From: CAVUOA01 sp963742955
Lineage (GTDB): Bacteria > Bacteroidota > Ignavibacteria > Tepidaquicellales > OLB5
DNA: 64,000 bases
Direction of reading: 5' to 3'
Assembly: GCA_963742955.1 (NCBI GenBank)
Contig: CAVUOA010000009.1
Location: 496,001 to 560,000, forward strand
Part shown: positions 53,901-61,562 of the stretch, piece after piece
Layout of the letters: each line of letters begins with the position of its first letter
Numbering within the stretch: position 1 is the stretch's first letter
Notes under the pieces: model-generated
Databases searched by the model: none
The model's input: only the letters and a program-made list of their open reading frames with translations
Told to the model about the DNA's origin: nothing
Program-made: the position numbers and the translations under genes

Positions 53901-56576
53901 TTATTTAACCAGTATCATTTTCTTGGTATCAATCTTATTATCATTAACTATTAACGTGTAAAAATAAACACCGGATGCTAGATTTGTTCCATCAAAATTA
54001 TATTTAACTGTACCTGGGTTTAACGGTGCATCGTTTAGCAGCGTTCTGACAAGACGTCCGGTAATATCATAAACCTTTAATGACACTATCCCTGCTTTTG
54101 GTATTCCGAATTTTATAGTTGTAGTAGGATTAAACGGGTTAGGATAGTTTTGCGACAAAGTATACTGAACCGGTATCTCATTTTTCCAATTAATGGTGCC
54201 AACTAAACCTTTTGCCCATTTATAAAGTCCCTGGATTGAACCGCAAGCCCATGCAGAATCGTGTGAACGCATATATACACCATACATAGTGCTTCCGCTC
54301 GTAGTCTCAATTGCCCAGTTCTGACCGCCATCATCTGTCTTAGCTGTATATCCGGTTGAAGAACCTACAACAATACCATGATTCATATCCCACCAATCCA
54401 TTGCATATAAAGTTGTACTGTAAGGTGTTGTGACTGTATCCCAGCTAGTTCCTCCATTTGTAGTCTTTCTAACGGTTCCGGATGCTCCGCACAAATATCC
54501 GGAATTTGCATTTAACATTTTAATCCAATATAATGTTGAAGTATAGTTAGGTGTTTGCGCCGTCCAATTTTCACCACCATCGGTTGTCTTCTTTACGTTA
54601 CCCGAAGAACCTACGAACCATCCTGTATTTGCATCAATCATATCAACACAATAAGTTGCTGTAGTTGGTCCAGTTTGAGCTGTCCATGTCATACCGGCAT
54701 CAGTGGTTTTCCAAAGATAAGCAGTTGCACTGCTCGAGACCCATCCCGTATTTGCATTGACAAAATCAACCTTGTATAATAACTGTGTTCCCGGAAATGG
54801 CAGTGAGTCCCAGTTTGAACCGCCGTTTGTAGTTTTATACAAAGCGCCTGAAGAACCCGCTATGTACCCTGTATTTGCATTTACCATACAGATGCTTCTG
54901 AAATATTTTGTAGTTGGAATATCCATCGGAGTCCAGGTATTTCCACCGTTAACAGAAATCAGCCCTTTTGTATTATTACTGCCTGAACCAACGGCAATAA
55001 CTTTTCCGTCATTGTATTGTGCCCAAACATCATAGAAAGTTCCGGCAAGTATCCAGTTAGTATAACTTGTCCAGTTTGCCCCGCTGTTAGTTGACCTGTT
55101 CACCAAGCCGCTTGCACCAACTGCAGCCATAGTAGTCCCGTTTTTATCCATCGAGTACCAAGTTGACGTCCATACTTGGGAAGGACTAAGATGACTGATT
55201 GTATCCCACGTAGCACCAAGGTTAGAAGAATGATAAATGTAGAAAGCATCACCGGTTACATATACTTCATAACTTGATGACGCCGGTCTTGTAACAAAAA
55301 TATTATCTATATATAAATTATTTCCAAAGGCAGTAATTCCTGTAAATTTAAGAGCATTTGTTCCTACCGGCAATGCATACTTTTTAGTTGCCCATTGAGC
55401 AGCAGTGGGAACGAAGCTGCTGGTAGTCGGAGGAGCTGTAACTAACTCACCGCTTACACCACCATGAAGAAGAACCAGTTGAGTCCAGTTTGTTCCCCCG
55501 TTAGAAGAAGTAGATATTGACATCTGGTCATCTTCACTAATATATGTTGCATATGCGTGATCAAATTTTAAGGAGTCACCGGCGTTTGTAGCCGTAAAAC
55601 TCACTGTTATTAAATCCTGTGAACCTGAACTTATGCTGTAAAAGTTAGCTATAGATGAAGCTGTACCAACCCCATAACCGCTTGCTGCAGTAGACCTGGC
55701 CCAAATACCCGAGGTACCGGCTAATGACCACCCTGTAGGAGGGTAAGTAGCATTCTCGAAATCCTGTGTAAGCAGGTTTGAAGGTGGAACAGAAATTGGG
55801 AATGTTGTTAAATCATAATAAGTTGAAGTTCCTGCAGGGTTAATACTTGTCCAGTTTGCACCTCCGTCAACCGTCAATTTAACATGTCCTGAAGACCCGC
55901 AAACAAATCCTGTATTAGCATTTCCAAAGTTCGCGTCATACAGCGTTACACCGCCGGTTGCAACAGTTGTCCAGTTCGTACCGCCGTTAGTTGTAATCAG
56001 AATATTACCGCTGGAACTGGTGGGAGCGTAAATGTGGTTATCATCAACGGCATAAATATTATAAATGGAAAGAGTTCCCCCTGTCGGTATTGCAGTCCAT
56101 GTAGCGCCGGCATTTGTAGTTTTTAAGACAGTTCCGCTTGTCCCGCCAATAAAACCGGTATTTGCATTTATAAAATGCATTCCATAAAGAGTTGCCGTTA
56201 CTCCGGATGGAATTGAATCCCAGCTGGCGCCTCCATTTGAAGTTTTGCCTATCCAACCGCTGGACCCGCAAACAAGACCTGTGGTCATATTAAAGAACCA
56301 GCCGCTGTACAAAGTTCTTCCTTCGCCCCATGCCTGTGTGCCGCCGGCATTGGCAAATATAGTCCACGTAGTACCACCGTTAGTTGTGCTCATAAATGTT
56401 CCACCGTATCCTATTGCAATAATATTTGTTGCAGAGAATACTTTAACATACCGGAATGTATTTCCCTGAGGTTTAGGATGCATCCATTTCCAGTTTAAAT
56501 CGGTTTGAGCGTATGATGTGTTAAATAGAAATGCAGCAAAAAGCAACAAAAACAAAGAGAGAGAAGCCTTTTTCAT
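53901..56576 (-). CDS. T9SS-exported YCF48-like repeat protein with jelly-roll insert
   Basis: A secreted protein of 891 residues. It has a signal peptide (SLFLLLFAAFLFNTSYAQ), then many YCF48/BNR-like propeller repeats, each with 'GGTTW..' followed by 'LY.I.F.N..TGF.CG.SG...KTT.GG..W'. Between about residues 262 and 430 a different beta-sandwich module (NLLTQDFENATYPPTGWSL..., ending YIDNIFVTRP) resembles the 'choice-of-anchor' jelly-roll. The C-terminal 80 residues are a type IX sorting domain (SQNYPNPFNPTTTIKFGIP, VYDITGRLVRTL, GVYFYTLIVN, KKMILVK). It is expected on the cell surface or outside. Function unknown. Confidence 0.92.
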   Translation of the reverse strand: MKKASLSLFLLLFAAFLFNTSYAQTDLNWKWMHPKPQGNTFRYVKVFSATNIIAIGYGGTFMSTTNGGTTWTIFANAGGTQAWGEGRTLYSGWFFNMTTGLVCGSSGWIGKTSNGGASWDSIPSGVTATLYGMHFINANTGFIGGTSGTVLKTTNAGATWTAIPTGGTLSIYNIYAVDDNHIYAPTSSSGNILITTNGGTNWTTVATGGVTLYDANFGNANTGFVCGSSGHVKLTVDGGANWTSINPAGTSTYYDLTTFPISVPPSNLLTQDFENATYPPTGWSLAGTSGIWARSTAASGYGVGTASSIANFYSISSGSQDLITVSFTATNAGDSLKFDHAYATYISEDDQMSISTSSNGGTNWTQLVLLHGGVSGELVTAPPTTSSFVPTAAQWATKKYALPVGTNALKFTGITAFGNNLYIDNIFVTRPASSSYEVYVTGDAFYIYHSSNLGATWDTISHLSPSQVWTSTWYSMDKNGTTMAAVGASGLVNRSTNSGANWTSYTNWILAGTFYDVWAQYNDGKVIAVGSGSNNTKGLISVNGGNTWTPMDIPTTKYFRSICMVNANTGYIAGSSGALYKTTNGGSNWDSLPFPGTQLLYKVDFVNANTGWVSSSATAYLWKTTDAGMTWTAQTGPTTATYCVDMIDANTGWFVGSSGNVKKTTDGGENWTAQTPNYTSTLYWIKMLNANSGYLCGASGTVRKTTNGGTSWDTVTTPYSTTLYAMDWWDMNHGIVVGSSTGYTAKTDDGGQNWAIETTSGSTMYGVYMRSHDSAWACGSIQGLYKWAKGLVGTINWKNEIPVQYTLSQNYPNPFNPTTTIKFGIPKAGIVSLKVYDITGRLVRTLLNDAPLNPGTVKYNFDGTNLASGVYFYTLIVNDNKIDTKKMILVK

Positions 56577-56907
56577 ACTTCCGTCCTTTCTTAGAGTTAG
56601 TTTATTAGGTTAGTTGAATTATATTGCACTTTGTCAGAGCTTCTCCGGCGATAAGCTCTTCAAAATGATTCTCATTCAATAATAAATTGACTATTCCAAA
56701 AATAAAATTTTGTCATACTCAATAAATTATGACTCACGTCATTTTATTTTCTGAAAATCAGAAAATAATTTTCGCATTTACTACAATAAAAGTGTTAGTT
56801 CTCCACAGAATAAGAAGTGTTAGTATTATAAGTTAATAAGAAAAAACATAATTTGCACTATCTTAATAGTGTGAAATGGTGGGGTATTATGAAAATATTT
56901 AGCAAAA
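56577..56907. other. AT-rich intergenic region with inverted repeat
   Basis: This 331-nt gap between the truncated clpB gene and the T9SS gene (both minus strand) holds no gene. It contains a perfect 11-bp inverted repeat, TTATTTTCTGA-AAA-TCAGAAAATAA (56744-56768), which could be an operator. It also has two copies of AAGTGTTAGT (56790-56799, 56815-56824). A promoter for the T9SS gene should lie here, but I cannot place it. Confidence 0.5.
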
Positions 56908-58245
56908 TTATGAACGGTTAAATAAAAATTTCCCGTTTTCACTCACTGTAATGAAAACTTTGTCACCTGAATTAATTTTGCCGGAAAGGATTTCTTCGGA
57001 GAGTATGTTGGTTAAATGCGTTTGGATTGTCCTTTTCAAAGGCCTTGCACCAAATGTAATATCGTACCCAAGCTTTACAAGCCAGTCTTTTGCTTCATCA
57101 CTTATAGAAAGTACTATCTCATTATTTTTATAAAGCATTTCTTTAATCTTGTTTATCTGTAAATCTACAATTCTTCTGAGTTCGTCATTCAGCAAAGGCT
57201 TAAACATTATAACTTCATCAATCCTGTTTAAAATTTCAGGTCTTATTTCAGCTCTCAGAAGTTCCATAAGTTTTTCCCTGAGCTGATTCAGAATTTCATC
57301 TCTGTTTACCTCGGTAATAAACTGCAGCTGGTCATGAATAATATGCGAGCCTATGTTGGAGGTCATTATTATAATCGTATTCTTAAAATTGACAGCTTTG
57401 CCCTGAGAATCAGTTAGAGTCCCCTCATCAAGCACCTGAAGAAGCAAATTAAATACATCAGGATGTGCTTTCTCAATCTCATCAAGCAATACAACAGAAT
57501 AAGGTTTTCTCCGGACTGCTTCAGTCAATTGGCCTCCTTCTTCATATCCTACATAGCCCGGGGGTGCGCCTATAAGCCTGCTAACCGAAAATTTTTCCAT
57601 ATATTCGCTCATGTCAATTCTGATAAGATTGTGCTCATCATCAAAAAGAAATTCAGCAAGCGCCTTGGCAAGCTCTGTTTTACCTACACCTGTTGTGCCG
57701 AGAAAAATAAAAGAACCTATAGGTCTTGCAGCATCCTGAAGCCCTGCCCTGCTCCTTCTTATCGCGTTTGCCACAGCACTGACAGCTTCATCCTGCCCTA
57801 TAACTCGATTGTGAAGATTTTCTTCAATATGTAAAAGCTTTTCTCTTTCACTTTCAAGCATTTTTGATACCGGTATACCTGTCCATTTTGCCACAATCTC
57901 GGCAATATCGTCAGCATCAACTTCCTCTTTCAGCATTTTTTTATCTTTCTGAAGTGTATTGAGCTTTGAAGATTTTTCATCAATTTGTTTTTCAATATCA
58001 ATCATTTTACCGTATCTGATTTCCGCAACTCTGCCAAGGTCACCTTTTCTTTCAAAGTTCTCCGCTTCTGTCTTCAGGCTTTCCAGGTTTTCTTTTAATT
58101 TTCTTATCTCTGAAATCAGGTCTTTTTCCAAAGCCCAATGAGCTTTAAGTTCGTCCCTCAAAGACGTGATATCGGCAATTTCTTTTTCGATTGCCTCCAG
58201 CCGTTTATACGCCGGGTTTTCCTGTTTTGATTTCTTTACAGCCAT
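56908..58245 (-). CDS. ClpB-like AAA+ protein: M-domain part plus NBD2 only
   Basis: A 445-residue protein equal to the C-terminal half of ClpB. Residues about 10-110 are coiled coil from the middle domain (ALEKDLISEIRKLKENLE..., DLGRVAEIRYGKM). Then come 'VAKWTGIPVSKMLESEREKLLHIEE', Walker A GTTGVGKTE, pore loop GYVGYEEGGQL, Walker B VVLLDEIEKAHPD, sensor 1 TSNIGS and sensor 2 GARPLKR. The N domain and the whole of NBD1 are missing, with no trace upstream before the next divergent gene. Start at ATG 58245. Walker A has Thr where most have Pro (GPTGVGKT). It may be a functional short unfoldase or a decayed clpB. Confidence 0.85.
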   Translation of the reverse strand: MAVKKSKQENPAYKRLEAIEKEIADITSLRDELKAHWALEKDLISEIRKLKENLESLKTEAENFERKGDLGRVAEIRYGKMIDIEKQIDEKSSKLNTLQKDKKMLKEEVDADDIAEIVAKWTGIPVSKMLESEREKLLHIEENLHNRVIGQDEAVSAVANAIRRSRAGLQDAARPIGSFIFLGTTGVGKTELAKALAEFLFDDEHNLIRIDMSEYMEKFSVSRLIGAPPGYVGYEEGGQLTEAVRRKPYSVVLLDEIEKAHPDVFNLLLQVLDEGTLTDSQGKAVNFKNTIIIMTSNIGSHIIHDQLQFITEVNRDEILNQLREKLMELLRAEIRPEILNRIDEVIMFKPLLNDELRRIVDLQINKIKEMLYKNNEIVLSISDEAKDWLVKLGYDITFGARPLKRTIQTHLTNILSEEILSGKINSGDKVFITVSENGKFLFNRS

Positions 58246-58354
58246 AATTAAAATAAAGATAACAATTCTCATAAAATTTAAAAAGGGAAAGCATATCCAC
58301 ATATTGTGGTGAATTGAATATTAATTAGCATCAGCCTATATTTGTGTTTAATCA

Positions 58355-59938
58355 ATGAAAAACAAGAGTAAAGCATCCCAACCCAAAAAGACAATAGAGT
58401 ATAACCTAGATATATACTATTCAAAATATTATTGGCTGATAATACCATTACTTATAATTATTTATTTTGTTTACAGCTATTATTCAAACGGATTTTACCA
58501 GGATGATGAGGTTGCGCACTATATCAATATGCGTGATTTCTGGTCAAATCCATGGATTATAATGTCTAACTGGGGCAAACCCGGCTGGAAAATATTTCTT
58601 GTCATTCCTTCGCTGTTCGGTTACAAATTTGTTCTTTTTTTTAATTCGATAATTACAGCATTTACAGCTTATTGTACAATATTGCTGGCAAAAGAACTAA
58701 AGATAAAAAATGCTGTTCTTGCCGGTATATTTTTTGCATTCCAGCCTTTGGTCTTGCAGCTTTCATTTAGAAGCTATGCTGAAATATTTACCGGTTTATT
58801 ACTGGTTTTAACTTTGTACTTTTTTTTCAGGAAAAAATTCATTTTATCAGCATTGCTTTGCGGATTATCATTTACTGCCAGACAGGAATCAGCATTGTTG
58901 TGCATGATTTTAGCAATATATTTTGTACTTGAAAAGAAATACCTGCCAATATTATTTCTCGGACTTTTTCCGTTTCTTCTGAATTTTCTGGGTTTTATTC
59001 ATACCGGAGATTACCTGTGGGCATGGTCTGAAATGAAAAATTTAAGTGAGCTTAACATGGGTATAGAGCGGAGTTTTTTCCATTATTTCTCAGTTTATAT
59101 TTACATTGCAGGACCAATAGTAACAACGTTATTTGCAATAGGTCTATTTGCACCATTTATAGCAAAAGGAGAATTTAAGGATTTTTACAAAAAAGAATTC
59201 TTAGTATACTTATTTTTCTTCACAGTATTTATCTTTCAATGTTATCTGGTACTTAAAGGTACTAATCCGGGTTCTTGGAGATACTTGCTTCAAATAAGCC
59301 CAATGGCAGCCATAATTGCCTTAATTGGTTTTAACGAAACTCTTGGTGTAAAGACTAAAAAATATGTTTTAACAGTATTTACACTTATGACATTTATTGT
59401 TTTGTTTTTTCTTTCCAAAGAAGCAACCGGACTTGTAATTACAGATACACCTGAATACTTGAAATTAATAACAATAATTATTCTTGCCTCAGGTGTGGTT
59501 TTTATGATTTTATGGTCAAAGAAAGTCATGTTCAGGCAGTTCTTATTATTTACCGCCGTCATTTCGATAGGTTTTACTCTTTACACGGAAAAACCAAAAC
59601 AACAGTCACCAGAAAATATAGTTTTAACAGAAATAGCCGATTGGTATAATAAAGATGTAAATAAATCTCAGGAGGTTTTATACAATCACAGTTTAATATT
59701 ATTCTACGGGAATGTCTTTGGAGAAGAAAGAAATAAATTCAAAATTTTAAACATGAAATCTCTTGAAGAAGCGCCTAAAGGAACCATAGTAGTGTGGGAT
59801 TCCCATTACAGTTACAGACCTGAATATAAAAACGATACTAAACTGGAATATTTGCAAAACAATCCGAATTATAAATTATTAAATCAGTTCATGTCGCCTG
59901 ATAGACGGTTTGCGGCATTTATCTACGAAAAATTATGA
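58355..59938 (+). CDS. GT-C type membrane glycosyltransferase (GT39/ArnT-like)
   Basis: A polytopic membrane protein of 527 residues. The first outer loop has 'YQDDEVAHYINMRDF', the acidic motif (DDE) found in GT-C enzymes that use polyprenyl-phosphate sugars. About 11 helices are followed by a C-terminal soluble part (QSPENIVLTEIADWYNK...). It probably transfers a sugar from a lipid carrier to a surface acceptor. The methyltransferase gene overlaps its end by 4 nt (ATGA), so they are translationally coupled with the following sugar genes. Confidence 0.78.
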   Translation: MKNKSKASQPKKTIEYNLDIYYSKYYWLIIPLLIIIYFVYSYYSNGFYQDDEVAHYINMRDFWSNPWIIMSNWGKPGWKIFLVIPSLFGYKFVLFFNSIITAFTAYCTILLAKELKIKNAVLAGIFFAFQPLVLQLSFRSYAEIFTGLLLVLTLYFFFRKKFILSALLCGLSFTARQESALLCMILAIYFVLEKKYLPILFLGLFPFLLNFLGFIHTGDYLWAWSEMKNLSELNMGIERSFFHYFSVYIYIAGPIVTTLFAIGLFAPFIAKGEFKDFYKKEFLVYLFFFTVFIFQCYLVLKGTNPGSWRYLLQISPMAAIIALIGFNETLGVKTKKYVLTVFTLMTFIVLFFLSKEATGLVITDTPEYLKLITIIILASGVVFMILWSKKVMFRQFLLFTAVISIGFTLYTEKPKQQSPENIVLTEIADWYNKDVNKSQEVLYNHSLILFYGNVFGEERNKFKILNMKSLEEAPKGTIVVWDSHYSYRPEYKNDTKLEYLQNNPNYKLLNQFMSPDRRFAAFIYEKL

Positions 59939-60627
59939 GACCAACAAAAGAAACTTTCGAACAATGGAACGAAGAACATGCCCGGAAGCATGACCTGGAT
60001 AAATTTTACAATCATCCGAATTTCATGTTCAGGTATATAGAGAACAAAAGGATAAAGAAACTTATAGACCTTGCTGATATACAGGAAACTGATAAAGTAA
60101 TTGAAGTAGGCTGCGGCGCTGGCCATATACTTGAACGAATTCCAAAAGGGAAATTATACGGAATTGATATTTCGGAAATACAGATAGAAAGAGCTAAAGA
60201 ACGGTTGGGCAGCCGCGCTGAAATATCCAAAGCCCCCGGCGAAACAATTCCTTTTGAAGATAAAAGTTTCGATAAAATTCTTTGTTCGGAAGTAATTGAA
60301 CATGTGCTGGACCCTGCTCCCCTTCTGACAGAAATGAAGCGCGTCATGAAAGATGACGGTATTCTTTCTCTTTCAATCCCTAATGAAAATCTTATTAATT
60401 TTGCAAAAAAAATGCTGAAAACATTCGGCTTAATCAGGTTAATCGAGCCGAAGGAAAGCGGTTGGGACCTTGCTTCTAAAAATAATCTTGATGAATGGCA
60501 CCTGCATGAATTTAATCTTAAATTAATAAAAAAATACATTGACGGTATCTTTAAGATTGAAAAAATATCTTCTATTCCCTTTTTCTCTGCTCCTTTCAGA
60601 TATGTTTTAAAAATGAAGAAAATCTGA
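59935..60627 (+). CDS. SAM-dependent methyltransferase, class I
   Basis: A 230-residue Rossmann methyltransferase. Motif I is VIEVGCGAGHIL, the acidic residue at the end of beta2 is in 'LYGIDISEIQI', motif IV is 'FDKILCSEVIEHVLDPAPLL'. It belongs to the Methyltransf_11/23 group common in glycan and lipid clusters. It overlaps the GT-C gene by 4 nt and is followed 1 nt later by the epimerase. The substrate is unknown. Confidence 0.88.
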   Translation: MRPTKETFEQWNEEHARKHDLDKFYNHPNFMFRYIENKRIKKLIDLADIQETDKVIEVGCGAGHILERIPKGKLYGIDISEIQIERAKERLGSRAEISKAPGETIPFEDKSFDKILCSEVIEHVLDPAPLLTEMKRVMKDDGILSLSIPNENLINFAKKMLKTFGLIRLIEPKESGWDLASKNNLDEWHLHEFNLKLIKKYIDGIFKIEKISSIPFFSAPFRYVLKMKKI

Positions 60628-60628
60628 T

Positions 60629-61562
60629 ATGAAAGAAAGATGTATTATATACGGAGGAGCGGGATTTATCGGCTCGCATATAACGGAAAACCTCTTAAAT
60701 AATCAATTAATCGTTACGGTTTTCGATAAAGAAAACACTTCAAAAAGGAATATTGAGCACGTTATTGATAAAATAAATTTTATTGAAGGCGATTTTAATA
60801 ATATTGTTGATATAAAAGACTCGCTTAAAGGACAACGACTATGTTATTCATCTTGTCAGTTCCACTTTGCCTGCAGATTCAAACCTCAATCCCTTCTATG
60901 ACGTTGAAACTAATTTAATTTCATCTCTTAACCTTTTTGAAGAATGCATTAAGCAGAATATTAAAAGAATCGTTTTTATTTCATCGGGAGGAACTATATA
61001 CGGTAATCCGCTGAAACTGCCAGTTCCGGAAAATCATCCTACAAACCCTACCAGTTCATACGGAATAATTAAGCTAACGATTGAAAAATACCTGTCTCTG
61101 TACAAAAATCTGAAAGGACTTGATTACAAAATTTTAAGACTCTCGAACCCCTTCGGCGAAAGACAAAATCCCAGAACAGGGCAGGGTCTGATAGCACATT
61201 TGCTTTATAAAATCAAGAATAAACAAACTATTGAAATTTGGGGAGACGGGAGGGTTGTCAGAGATTATTTTTATATAAAAGACGGGGCAAGAGCCGTATA
61301 TTCATCCTTAAAAGATGAATCATCAGAATCTGTTTTTAATATAAGCAGCGGAAAAGGTTACTCAATCAACCAAATTCTTGAAAAATTCAGAAAAGTATTA
61401 AAGCTTAAATTCAGGGTTAAATATACTGCAGGAAGAAAATTTGACGTCCCGAAAAACATTTTGGATAATACAAGAGCCTTAAAAGTACTGAAATGGAAAC
61501 CCGAAACAGATTTTAATGAAGCTTTAAAGAAAACATGGAATTTTATACTCAATGACAAATAA
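60629..61562 (+). CDS. NAD-dependent epimerase/dehydratase (frameshift)
   Basis: An extended SDR sugar-nucleotide epimerase. GGAGFIGSHI (NAD motif), 'FISSGGTIYGNPLKLPVPENHPTNPTSSYGIIKLTIEKYL' with catalytic YxxxK, and 'RLSNPFGERQNPRTGQGLI' are typical of UDP-glucose 4-epimerase relatives. The frame breaks after 'DIKDSLKG'. One extra G in the GG near 60832 explains it, giving 'NDYVIHLVSSTLPADSNLNPFYDVETN'. The length is 3n+1. It overlaps the next gene by 11 nt. Confidence 0.88.
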
